Translations under genes and position numbers: made by a program | Source of the DNA: Panax quinquefolius | Lineage: Eukaryota; Streptophyta; Magnoliopsida; Apiales; Araliaceae | DNA: 64,000 bases | Assembly (NCBI GenBank): GCA_020205615.1 | Contig: CM035173.1 | Coordinates: 33,907,280 to 33,971,279, forward strand | Direction: 5' to 3' | The notes under the pieces: model-generated | What the model saw: the letters and a program-made list of their open reading frames with translations, nothing else | The model's database searches: none | What the model was told of the DNA's origin: nothing | Shown: piece by piece, positions 35,866 through 47,204 of the stretch | Layout: each line of letters opens with the position of its first letter | Numbering within the stretch: position 1 is the stretch's first letter

Positions 35866-36261
35866 CATAAGCTATTCGTGCTCCCCATTAATTCATTCTT
35901 GGGATGGCCAATCGAAACTTGACAACTCATCATGCCTTCTTGGCTTCCCTCTCTTTTAGTTATTGGTACGTATAATTACTAAACTACTTAATTAATCATA
36001 TTAAAAAAGACATTACTCAGGTTTGTTTACAAAATTATAAGCTAAAATTTATATTCATTTGATTTAAGGCTACATCACCCTTCAAAACGACAAGTATGAC
36101 TATTGATTATAGTTTGATCGGGAACTGGTGAGCTCCAGCAGACCCTCAGTACGTATAATATAGTAATTACTAAACTACTTAAATAATAATCATTTAAAAA
36201 AAGACATTTGATAAGTTGAAATGTATTAGTCAATATTTGATTCAAGGTTATGTTATCCTTC
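35335..36261. other. Upstream region of the ERF gene with TA microsatellites
   Basis: (TA)n tracts at about 35484-35526 and 35815-35863. AACCGTCGCC occurs at 35640 (also at 22361), and ACGTATAAT followed by TAGTAATTACTAAACTACTT is partly duplicated (35968-35990 and 36152-36182). No gene. Confidence 0.5.
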
Positions 36262-36269
36262 TTCAAGAG

Positions 36270-37779
36270 CAGAGCCGGTCCTGAATTTTCTAAGGCCCAG
36301 GATAAATTTTCTCAAGTGTATTCCTTTATATAAATTAAATAAAAAAATAAATAAATTATCAACTAATTAATTTTATTAAAATTATAAGAATTTACAAAAG
36401 ATAAGGAAGAACATTTTAAAATAGCATCGAAGCAAAGAATCATTACATGTACCTACAAAATAAAAATATCAATAAAATCGGTAAAACTAATGAAATACCC
36501 GCTGTAGTTGGTAAGTTTTACAGATTATACAATTGAACTTTTAATTTTTCAAATTACCCCACTAAACTAATTATTATTTTGAAATTGGGTTATTCCGTTA
36601 AAAAAATAAATGGACGTTAATTTTTTATCTACAAAACTAATGAATTAACCACTGTAATTGGCACATTTTACTTATTACACCATTGAACTTTTAATTTTTC
36701 AGATTACTCCATTAAACTAATTAAAAAATGATTATTTTAAATATTTTAAAAATTATTATTATTTTCAAAGTAAAAAATATTAGAAACTTTAATTTTTCCA
36801 TAAAATGAGTAAAGTTTCATAAAATATATATTTTAAAAAATAAAATTTTATGAAACCTTATTGATTTTTAAAAATCTTTTTTTTTCTTTTGAAAATAAAA
36901 TTTATTTTTGAATCTATATTTTATAAAATTTTACTCATTTTTTAAAATATGAAGAATTTTCCAATTTTTTTCATGAAAATAATTTTATTTATAAAATAAA
37001 TAATTTTTTTTGAAAAAATTGAATCAATTTTTTATTTATCTTTACTACTTTTTTTTATTTTAATTTATATTTTTAGTTTTTTAAAAAATTCTAATATTAA
37101 GAATGGGTCATTCAGGTTAAAAATTAAGTAGACATTAATTTAATTTAAAATCACTTTAATTTTTTGAATCTATATTTATGAAACTCTACTCATTTTATGA
37201 AGAAAAAAAGTTTCTAATATTTTTTACTTAAAATAATAATTATTTTTAAAAATATTTAAAATAATTATTTTTAATTAGTTTGATGGGGTAATTTGAAAAA
37301 TTAAAAGTTCAATGGTGTAATCAGTAAAATGTGCCAACTACAATGAGTAATTAATTAGGTTTGTAGATAAAAAATTAAGGTCCGTTTATTTTTTTTAACA
37401 GAATGACCCAATTTTAAAATAATAATTAGTTTAGTGGTGTAATTTGAAAATTTAAAAGTTCAATATATATTGTAATAAGTAAAACCTACTAACTATAGTG
37501 GGTATTTCTTTAGTTTTGCTCAATGAAATCTAAACTAAAAACATTATTTAAAATATCTTTCATTCAAGACTTTTAAATGCAAAATCATCAATTATACTAT
37601 TATATTTAATATTTTCTAATATGTCATTTTTAATGCATAATATACCTAATTTTTTATTATTTTATTTTTTTTATACACATAAATATATAAACTTAATTAT
37701 AAAAAAATTTGGACCCCTCTCAACTGTGGGCCGTGGGCGATAGCCCCAGTGGCCCTTGCCCAGGGCCGGCTCGGCTCTG
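36270..37779. mobile_element. hAT-like element with TTCAAGAG duplication, hosting a foldback element
   Basis: Ends CAGAGCCGGTCCTG and, as complement, CAGAGCCGAGCCGGCCCTG. An identical 8-bp duplication TTCAAGAG flanks it (36262-36269, 37780-37787), the hAT hallmark. Removing the inserted foldback (36480-37519) leaves about 470 bp, too short for a transposase, so it is non-autonomous. Confidence 0.9.
36480..37519. mobile_element. 1-kb foldback (long inverted repeat) element, Mutator-like duplication
   Basis: Two arms of roughly 430 bp in inverted orientation (about 36480-36910 and 37090-37519) with a short AT-rich centre. For example AAAACTAATGAAATACCC at the left end and, as complement, AAAACTAAAGAAATACCC at the right. 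The flanking 11-bp sequences TCAATAAAATC (36469-36479) and TCAATGAAATC (37520-37530) match at 10 of 11, like a Mutator-type target duplication. Each arm also contains an internal direct duplication of its terminal ~110 bp. A transcript would be one long hairpin. Confidence 0.85.
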
Positions 37780-37787
37780 TTCAAGAG

Positions 37788-39070
37788 ATGCCCATAATAA
37801 TGATTGGAACCCATATATAATTTTGTTATAAATATTATCATTAATTAATATATATTTTGATTAGCTTTAAAAAAGAGTCTTGATAAAGGTTTAAAAAAAT
37901 TAATTTAGTTAAACAAGTTCAGTAAATTATTAATTAATGGTCCAAATTCATGAGTAGAGAGGTATAAATTATTATTTGGCTTTTTCTCTGGCATCCCTCT
38001 ACTGCTCTACGTGTCTTTTGAGATGGGTTTAGAGACACTTTACCAACTCATCAACTTAAACCATAATGGCTTAGCTTAAAAGTACTCCAAATAGGAATTA
38101 AGATAATGATTAGTTTACTCATTGTTGGTTAGTGTCTGTTTGCAGTCTTCTTAAGCTACCTCTCATAAAAAAAATTAAAATTATGGAAAGTTATATTTTC
38201 GCATGTATTTTTAATATTTTCACATGATAGTAGGTCTCACTTTTATTATTATGTAAAAATATTTTTAAAAAAATATGTGAAAATAATATTCTCCCAAAAT
38301 TATATATTGACAAAGGATATCAATAAGGGCAGAATTCTAACCAAGTGGTATCAGACCCTTGCATAAAAAAATTAGATCTTCTCTTACACGAAAGTTATCA
38401 AATATCAAGTTTAAGTAGAGGGAAAAATTGTAATTTAGCCAAAAAAAATGTATAATAGAATATAGAGGATGAGCAAGTGGAGGGTTAGAGGGATTTTTCT
38501 TTATTTTTCTTTCTTCCCCACCCCCCCCCACCCCCACCCCCACCCCCACATATTTTAGGCTTCTCTCCTTGTCAAACTGTGTTCTTTATTCCTCTCCCTG
38601 TCTTGTGTTCCTAGCTCAAACCCAATAAAACAGATCAGAAGAATAAAATTGCACCTTGTAGCACATCATCACCCACCACTTTTAGATAAAGGAGGTGTGT
38701 TAGACATGTGGAAATTCCTTGACCAAGCAGTAACTAATTGACAAATCATATTCCTTTAGAGAAAGAGAACTTGATGGTGTCTTATGTCACGCGATAAGAG
38801 AGATAAACACAGCACAAATAATATAATAAATAAGAATGAAACATTTGTACTTTAAAAGTAATTTCAAGCACTAAAAATATCATTTCTCTTATTTATTACC
38901 TTTCTATTCAATATTTTTTACTCTATATATGAATAAGAGAATTTTGTTACAAATTTTCAACTTTAGGAGATGTCAGTGTCCTCAACTTTCACCAACACCC
39001 ACAAAGTCTTTCAATTAAAAATACAAATGTACCCTAATAAATAATTAGTTAACATTAGCTTAAGCTGACT
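37788..39070. other. Intergenic, with C-rich microsatellite
   Basis: A C-tract with A interruptions (CCCCCACCCCCACCCCCAC) lies at about 38516-38549; its complement is guanine-rich and could form a quadruplex. A transposon-like AAAATATGTGAAAATAATATT segment near 38270 is noted. No gene. Confidence 0.5.
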
Positions 39071-39079
39071 ATAAAATTA

Positions 39080-39257
39080 TAATAATGTTACTATCATATA
39101 AAAATATCACATACCGTTCACATACTATATGGGTGACACCCATAATTTATTGTTGAGTTAAGTGTACCCCATGTCAACAACAAATTCATGGGTGTCACCC
39201 CATGCATGCAGTATGTGAGCATTGTGTGATACATAAATGTGATAGTTAACATTATTT
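39080..39257. mobile_element. MITE of 178 bp with 9-bp duplication
   Basis: Inverted arms of about 75 bp (TAATGTTACTATCATAT..GGGTGACACCCAT, with the complement on the right), flanked by ATAAAATTA at 39071-39079 and 39258-39266. A 9-bp duplication suggests the Mutator superfamily. Confidence 0.8.
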
Positions 39258-39266
39258 ATAAAATTA

Positions 39267-41592
39267 CTAAGCAAATAAATAAGTAAATAAATAAATAACC
39301 ACTTCTTCTTTATCATTTCCCAAAACTAGTTTAACATCTGCCTAGTTCACTTTTATTCTCTCACATATTCATACTTTCTATTTTCTTCAAAAAGAGTCTC
39401 ATTTGTATATACATAACTTTGTCCAGCTAAGAGTACTCTTTTAATTCTTTTAATTGATAGCGTATTATAAAATGATACAATATTCTCAAATTTGTCATAA
39501 TAATTTTATTATCATTTTACCACTATTTAACTAACAAATAATTATTTTTACGGGTAAAAATAAAACACAAATACATCCTTAATATTTTCAAAATTTACAA
39601 ATGAAACTGATCTTTTATAAAACAAATGGAGCATCAGCTAGCCTAAAGATGCATAATATTCTAATACGACCCACACAAAGTTAGGATAGGAAAAACCACA
39701 AAAGAAAGAGTCTAATAGATGAAAAAGAACAAATTAGAATCATTCTTCATAAGATGATTATAATTATCTATACACCTATGTCTGTATCTATCTATATTAG
39801 GGAGAGGGAGATGGGCTGCTTATTTCTTGAGGCTCTGTCATAATAACTACCTTATTTTCTTCCTACATGTCAATAGTTATCTTATTTTCTCATCCATATT
39901 TTTAATATTTTTTTTAAATATTTTTTTTTTAATTCCACACACAGTCTATGCCACATAGACATACCATACACTTTTTAATATTTTAGTGTTGTGACAAATT
40001 ATAATTAAGTCATATATATTAATTATATATATATATAAAAAAAAGTATGGTATTGTGAAGATTGATTAGAAAAACCTATCTTGCCCTGTGAAAACTTAGT
40101 TGTGCTAGCCAATCAAGGGTACCATCATGAGTTCATGACCTCCACCACCATCTGGGCTTTATGCTTATTTAAAACAACAAACAATAATAACGCTTCTTAT
40201 CACGTAAAAATGGTGTATAATATATATTATTACGCACATGCGTATGGGGTGAGCCTACCGATATACGTGACTCACATGATGTATGTATATAATGAATATT
40301 ATGCGACTTTTTTTATTTGATAGTTGAATTATTTTTAAAACAAAACATGATTATCAATGACATTATAGGATTATCATCTGACTAATTACTACTTTTATAA
40401 TTATAAGTAGAAAAGTCAAAATACTAATACTTAAATCACCAGTTAGGTGTAAGAAAGCAAAATGCATGTTAGAAAAAAAAGAACAATGACAAAAAAGAGC
40501 ACGCAGACCGATAGGGTAGTTTCAAATGTCGCGATCTTTGTGACAAATCACAAGCTTTAGGGTACATTTGTTTATCGGCGTTAAAAATATAATGGTAGTG
40601 AAAATCTTATTTTAATGCGTTTAAATGTCTAATCCAATTACCGTCAATTTTCAATGCGATTACTTCTTTCTGTTTATGAGTTAACTAAAAGAGAAAACTT
40701 TAATATAAATTAATTGGGAAAAATAACTAATATGAACTAAATTCTAAAATATATTTGAATCTCCAACTACTTCATAAAAGCGGTAAAGCGGAACAATATT
40801 TATAAACTTCTACGAGTGCTTATCGTGGATGCGTTCAGATGTCGTGAACGTTTTATTTGCGATAATTTTGTTTATGATTAATCCAAGATAATTTAATATA
40901 AACGCTTTAATATCTAACTAGCTAGATTCTAAATATATTTAAAAAATAAATACTTCATAAATGGGTAAACGAGCAATATACGTATATCATATATGTGTCT
41001 ATACGTATAGCTAGCTGTGTTGCGGCTACATTCATTCCCCTTTTGACATATGAACTAGTCATAGGATAAGTTTGTTTAGTTCATGACTTCTTAATATAAC
41101 ATGTAGTATATATTAACAAAAGCCAACTGCAACAACTCTATCAAAGGTGATTTAAGAACTTGTTTAATTCATTGACTTGTTTTTTTGTGCAATTTTTATT
41201 TGTCCAGCATTCTAATGACCGAGGACCACTAAGAGGTTAATGTCTCTGATGATCATGGTAAGACTAAGACATATATAGTATATTAAGAAGATTGAGAAAA
41301 CTTAATTTCACAAACTTTATACTAGCTTGAATTGTTTTTTTTTCACCCCTTTCTATAATCTCATAAAATAAATTACACACCTACTGCATTTTGGCTATTT
41401 CGGATTCATTATTGTTTGGTTAAAGGCCGTTTGGTGCGTTTGGAAGTTCAAACTCACTCTAAAATCTCATATACTTTAAAGCAGTTTATTTCAAACACAA
41501 CTTATTTAACTCACAAAAGTAAAATTTGGGCTCAACCTAATCACGTGTTCCATTGTTCACCATTTTCATTTTTGTAGGAAGAGAAATGTACC
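39267..41592. other. Intergenic, no gene seen
   Basis: AT-rich. Stretches at 40800-40870 and 40850-40990 resemble each other in short pieces (TTTAATATAAA.., ACTTCATAAA.GGGTAAA). No coding region or bounded element supported. Confidence 0.45.
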
Positions 41593-41600
41593 CTAGCAAT

Positions 41601-42267
41601 TAGGGGTATAAGCCGATCAGAGTTGTTCGGTGCTCGACTCGAGATCGACTCAAAAATATGATTCAAAACTCGAATTCGAAATTAATCCGAGTCGAATCTA
41701 ATTCATACTCGTTTTTCATTTAATGATACACGAGTTGAATTCGAGTATAGCATTGTTCGCTTAGATCTGGGTTCGATTACTACACTTTTTCATGATCCAT
41801 ACTTGATACATGCTCGATGGATCATACTCGAATACTAATTTGATCCATACTCGAAGCTAAATATGTGATATTTGTACCAACTTTTGTAATTTATAAAGTG
41901 TAGTATGTAATTGTGTAAGTTTGTGCTTAAATAAATCAATGAATTGTGATTATAAATTTATATTACATTCTTTGTAATTTCTTTACATAAATAAAAGTAA
42001 AAAAAAATTCATGTATAAACATTAGTTTAGTAATCAATTTAGTATGTCTTAAGTGAAACAATTCATATTCGAAACTCGTTTTTAAGACTCATGAGTAATT
42101 GGCTTTGTAAACGAGTCGAGTACTTACGAGCCAAGTTGGTCCGAGTAATGATCCGAATCAAATTTTGCGCAAAATTAAAAATCCCTTATCGAATCTGAGT
42201 TAAATTCGAGCTTAATTTTTCAAGTACGTGAGAATATTCGTTGAGATTCGACTCATTTACACTCATA
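41601..42267. mobile_element. hAT-like non-autonomous element, copy 2
   Basis: About 667 bp, related along its length to 23253-23896. Start TAGGGGTATAAGCCGATCAG; end, as complement, TATGAGTGTAAATGAGTCG. Flanks CTAGCAAT (41593-41600) and TTAGCAAC (42268-42275) are a diverged 8-bp duplication (6 of 8). No coding sequence. Confidence 0.7.
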
Positions 42268-42275
42268 TTAGCAAC

Positions 42276-45044
42276 ATCTAAAGTTATGGCATTACAAGGA
42301 AACACATTTTGGCAGGTTTTGAGCATTTATTTATAGACTTTGAGCTCATGGTTTCCAACTTGTAATGTCTTAAGTTAATAACCTCGAACTCATTAGTGTT
42401 TTAGAAGAATTAATGGGAAAATGGATAATACGTGTTTTGTTGGTATTTAGTAAATATTAAACTTGGTAATTTCAATTTTTAAAAGCAAACAATTTGAAAG
42501 CTTTAAGAAACTTCCTGAGTAATACATGAAACAGTAGTAGGAGGATCTGATAGATTAATTGACCCTTTCACAATAATAACAGGTTCTATTTTTTGGTAAA
42601 ATAGGAAAGAATTTTCCATTTCTTAATATTCATTCTGTATAATATAAAAGATGACTAAATAGTTGGTGCTGATAATCAGATCACAACACATAGCATCAAG
42701 TTTTCAACTTGTAAACTCTCTATTTAAGAACCGACTCCAAAATAAGAGTGCAACTCAGTTATTTAGCACATGATCAAGAATCTCCCCAAAAAAGTTAATA
42801 CAATAATTTGTACCAACTTCTCAACTACCTGAGTTCTCAGCTTTTCCAAAATGAGGAAGGACAAGAGAAATATTTTAATCCAAATCTCTTAAATGAAATA
42901 AAATCATAAAAAGACTAAAAATTATTAAATAAAATCAAGTAAACCAGGCTTTGCCTCATTTGAAAACCCCCCACTCCCCAGGAAAAAACAATGCAAGAAC
43001 ATAAACCAGAAAATTCTTTACAAAAAATCTGCAATTGCTCTACAAAAACTTGTCGCTTCAATAAAATTTTGATCATGCAGTGTTACAGAGAACATGTTCT
43101 TGCACAAGAATGTATGAAGACATTGAACTTCTTACTTTTTTATACAAGTGATGTAAGAATCCTAGAAGGGACCCGGGAGTTCCGACCATAGTGTAGCTGA
43201 TTTATGGAACTTTTTTATTTTTTGCTTTTGAAGCACAAAGTTATATTAATGTGACAACTTGCCACTGAAATTTTTGAGTGAAATGCAGCCCCTGATTTAG
43301 GTGTCTATCTTGGATACATGTAAAAAATAGAGAAAATATTCCAATATAGATCTTTATTTTTTACATGTATCCAAATGATACCTAAATAACTGCATTTTGA
43401 TACTTAAAATTCAGTTCTAATAAATCACATTACTTTATTTAGCATAGAAAAAAGCGTTGTTTAAAAAATAAAAAAATAAAAAAATAATCAACTTAGTATT
43501 AGATACTCAAACATTACATATATACTAAAATATTTATATAACAATCAACTTGTTGATTCAATTAAAAATCTTTTATAAAACTTTGGTTTACTACATTAAG
43601 ATTCTAAGAGAGTTCCTAACTATAACAACTTATATAAAGATACCCTAGCATATCACGTTTTAGCTATGTAGCGTACTGCGTACTCCTATTCGTACAGCTT
43701 ATCGAAACGTACCACGTTTCGGGTAACACTGTTTTAACCTAGTAGTCCATCATACAACAGTGCATAATAAAGCCTTTCAGACCAAAATCTTCTGTCAAAT
43801 CTGAATTAAAGCATTGCCATAATAAAATCCCAGCCTAGTTAATTACACGGGTATTGAATATTAGTGTGGCTTATGCTTTCAAGTCACCTCTGAGACCTGT
43901 ACTCAATGAATAAGACCCTTGCTGGACCAGAGTTCAATTTGAAACCATTGAATGTCATGGCTATCAGCAGCAAAACCTTAACCAGATTACATAAAGCATC
44001 ATCTCTCTTAATCTCTCAAAGCCAACACTAACATAGTGAAAAATAAGCATCTATAAATGACAATAGCTATTTGCATAACCAAGCTGCATATCACGCAGTA
44101 GTTAATTTCAATATCCTCATTTTCCTAACCAAAGTAAATAATATTAACAAAATGATTCACCTACAGCTTAATTCTAGAGAGACAAAATAGCACATCTGGT
44201 GAGGAATGCAGTCATAGATTTAGTTATTCTTTCATGGGTAATTTTGGCCCCAAGTATGAGGAATGCATCCCACAGATTTAGTTATTTATTCTTTAGATTA
44301 TTCAATTGGATTGAAACTGATGTCATTACATATTTTATAAATAATTGGGGATTTAGGGTAATTTATAGTAGTTAGGGATTTTAATCATTAGTTGCTAATG
44401 AAGTTTCCTAATCCTTTAAGTTTTGGTTTTCCAATTTGGGCTTTCTAATCCATTGAGAATTATATTTTCCTCTACATAATGGATTAGAGCTTTGTTTCTC
44501 TTAAATAGTAATGTAATCCTCGCAAATTCCTTTAAAATAGCTTATGAAATATTGGAAGCTTGTAAAATTGAAAACGGTATCAATCTCTTGCCAGCGAACT
44601 TAATGAATATCAGTGGAGTTAACTCAAAGCATCATGCAGGACACAGATAGGCGTCAACCTGTTTTGGATGTGATCAACAAACCCTAGTGTTTAGGTGTGA
44701 AACCTAAACCTTGTTGCTTTTTCTTTGTCCTAGTCCTACATCAAATCTCTGCATTTTAGCATTTTACAAAAAGACTCACCCGCCCAACTATCATCATTTT
44801 TCTTCACTTCCTATAAACGTTTCGACATTACATGGCATGACCAAACAATTACAAGTTTTCAGCCATTACACGAGGTGCATGCTAAGCATATATAATGTGT
44901 TATGATATGAAATAAAAGAAATCAGGAATTTAAAATGCAAGACCATGAAGCTTTAAATAATGATGGCAAGGATGGCCATACAATCATCAAATCACACAAG
45001 TCCCTATCATAAATTTATCTTTAGTCCATTTTGGTAATTTATTA
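42276..45044. other. Intergenic, no gene supported
   Basis: A short inverted repeat flanks 43320-43380 (TACATGTAAAAAATAGAG and TTTTTTACATGTATCC). Otherwise no gene or element boundary is convincing. Both gene neighbours lie far away (ERF at 35 kb, SERF at 46 kb). Confidence 0.4.
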
Positions 45045-45221
45045 GTTGTGTTACTCGGACTCATCACTTTTCCCTGAAGTACCCGTGTCCGACACCGTGT
45101 CCAAAAATTGGATACTTCACTTGGATAATTCACTTTAGTATAAAAAATTGGCAAAATTGAGAAGTACACGTGTCGGATACCGTGTCCAACCGGACACTCC
45201 ATCTGAGTCCGAGTAACACAG
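45045..45221. mobile_element. MITE of about 177 bp (TGTTACTCGGACTC ends)
   Basis: Ends GTTGTGTTACTCGGACTC and, as complement, CTGTGTTACTCGGACTC, with an internal inverted pair around CCGTGTCC. TTTATTA occurs immediately on both sides (45038-45044 and 45222-45228), a probable target duplication. Confidence 0.75.
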
Positions 45222-45228
45222 TTTATTA

Positions 45229-46119
45229 ATACATTATCATTGTCTACAGCCTAGATATCAGAAGATACATTTCTTAAGGAAACAATCAATTAAGCATCAA
45301 GCCTAAAGTTAGGTACTTTGAAGGATATTATTCTTGTAATTACTTGTACCTTCTATTCCTGTAACTGATTAAATCTTTCGTCAGGGCAAGATCGTTAAAA
45401 CTACAAATTTCCAACAAAATATCCCAAAATTGAATATGCTTCTCCTCGAATCATTTTTATATTCTGCGAGAACCTAAAAATCTGATAATGTAAGTCTTTG
45501 AGGAAGTAATGCAACGACATAATACATTTGAAAACACATTCAAATTTTTCCCACCTCCTGTTTCTTAAGGAGAGAAAATAAAAGGTGAAACAGAGTCGCA
45601 TCAAACTGGCTACAATTCTCCAACAAATCAATGCTTAATAATAATAAGTATTAATAATTGCTAAGAATTTTCTAATTGTATAAGAATTCCGAGCATGCTA
45701 AAACAGCTTCATAAGATCTCAACCAAAAAACAAGTCATCAAGGAAGTCAAACAAGTTCAACTAAATCCAATTTGACATCATAACAGAAGCAATTCAATTT
45801 AGTAACAAAATCATGTGATAAATTAACCATATGACTCAAAACAGATAAATACACAGAGTTGGCTATCTAGACATAATTCCTCATAATTTAAATTCATATG
45901 TTAACAGAAAATTCATATTCATAACAACAGATGACAAATACACCTGAAAAACAAAAACTATTATGTCCAAATGATTACCTGAATTAAAATTAAGACTGTT
46001 GAAGGACAATCTAAACCAAACACACAAGACTCTTTCATCTTTACTCTTTCATCACATCAAAGTATTAAACAAAAGATTCATAAAATTCACGAACCCGTTA
46101 AAATATTATTATAATTCCA
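45229..46119. other. 3' flank of the SERF gene, no further gene seen
   Basis: AT-rich. Contains the likely 3' UTR of the minus-strand SERF gene just below 46120. No bounded repeat found. Confidence 0.45.
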
Positions 46120-46876
46120 TCATTTCTTGGTGCTTTTACCTCCAGCATCCCCACTACCCCCTGCTGCACCTGCTGCCTTCTTTGCCTGTTTTTCCTGAAG
46201 TGCTTTTGCATCCCTGTATGTACACAAAGACATCCACCAAGATTAAAACTAAAAAATTTTGAATTTGTTTTTTGTGGGATTTGGTGGAAAGGTTTTCATA
46301 TGCTTATAAATATACTTATCCATAACCAAGGTTTAAGAGCTTAAATTACAAGATTATCAATGAAAATTTTGAATTTTTTGGTGGGGTTTGTGGGAAAGGT
46401 ATCCATATGCTTACACGTATACTCATATGCATAAATTAACCAAGGTTAAAGAGCTTAAAAAACAATATTAACAATAAAAATGAATTTTTCTGGGGGAAAT
46501 CAGCAAAATCACACAAGTCGCATATAAACATACCTTTCACGGCGTTGTTCAGGGGTCAACCCATCGTCTTTCTTATTTTTGCCACCGTTTCGGGCATTAG
46601 CTCTTTCACGATCCTTCTCTCTCTGGTTACCGCGTTAGATCCAGTAATTAAAGAAATCCCAATATAATCATGAATAATATATATACATATACAAGTCTAT
46701 ATTGATACATTGAAGCAGTAAAATTATGTAAATTGAAGATAATTGAATTGAGTATCAAGCACCGAAAGCAATTAAACTTAGATCAAACAAAGAATTAAAC
46801 AATCACAAGCATGACAATACTTGGACTGAAATTAGGGTTTCAAATTGAAATACAAATTTCGAAGGATATGAGTCAT
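46120..46876 (-). CDS. SERF: SERF/4F5 family small protein, three exons, first intron AT-AC
   Basis: A 66-residue protein assembled from coding exons 46870-46876 (seven bases, ATGACTC), 46534-46633 and 46120-46213. The frame is continuous: C|GC gives Arg3 and AG|G gives Arg36. The N-terminus MTRGNQREKDRERANAR is the hallmark of small EDRK-rich factors, followed by a Lys/Asp stretch, DGLTPEQRRERDAKALQEKQ, an Ala/Gly linker and a lysine-rich end (GGKSTKK). Plant members are of similar size. Animal SERF proteins are highly charged, disordered and affect amyloid aggregation and RNA binding; the plant role is poorly defined. Exons 2 and 3 use a normal GT-AG intron (46214-46533). The first intron does not: it has ATATCCTT at the donor and AC at the acceptor. 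Without that intron no start codon joins the MTRGNQ frame, because the bases before the Arg codon read ATC TAA. Confidence 0.92.
46634..46869 (-). other. U12-type AT-AC intron of the SERF gene
   Basis: A 236-nt intron. On the minus strand it starts ATATCCTT, a perfect U12 donor consensus, and ends CTAAC with a terminal AC. A branch-site-like TTCTTTAAT (46647-46655; consensus TTCCTTAAC) puts the branch A 14 nt before the intron end, within the short spacing typical of minor-spliceosome introns. No AG acceptor would restore the family N-terminus. Inferred from sequence; cDNA would confirm. Confidence 0.85.
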
Positions 46877-47006
46877 CTTGAAGCAGATGAAAGCCTCTAG
46901 TCAACAAAGAAATCTCAGAGAGAGAAGTATGCGGTTGGAGTTTGAGGGAGAAGAAGAAGAAGCGAATAGAATAATTATTAGGGGGAGAAAATTGAGTTAA
47001 CACTTT

Positions 47007-47061
47007 TGGGCCTTCGGCCTTGAAATCTGACTTTATTGGGGCATGTGAGAATTGAGATTGG
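47007..47061 (-). promoter_or_regulatory. SERF promoter region: site II-like and CCAAT boxes
   Basis: Upstream of the SERF start. On the minus strand are GGCCCA (47007-47012), inside AAGGCCGAAGGCCCAAAAG and resembling site II elements bound by TCP factors, and two CCAAT boxes (47035-47039 and 47057-47061). No clear TATA box. This layout is common in housekeeping-type plant promoters. Confidence 0.5.
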
Positions 47062-47204
47062 CCTATTATTTGGGAAAAGAATATTGCCAAAATTTGGATG
47101 GAAAATAAATAAAGGGGAGTTTGTTATAAAATTATACATAGTGTGGGAGTTTGTAAAGTGACTGATTGATACAAAAGATTATGAGAATACTTTTCTTTCT
47201 TACA

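Noticed and set aside
38516..38549. Glycine/valine-rich minus-strand frame over the C-rich tract
   Set aside because: It is produced by a CCCCCA microsatellite and has no other support.
45045..45221. GTGTTACTCGGACTC inverted repeat read as a terminator or regulatory palindrome
   Set aside because: The matching ends and TTTATTA on both sides fit a small transposon better.
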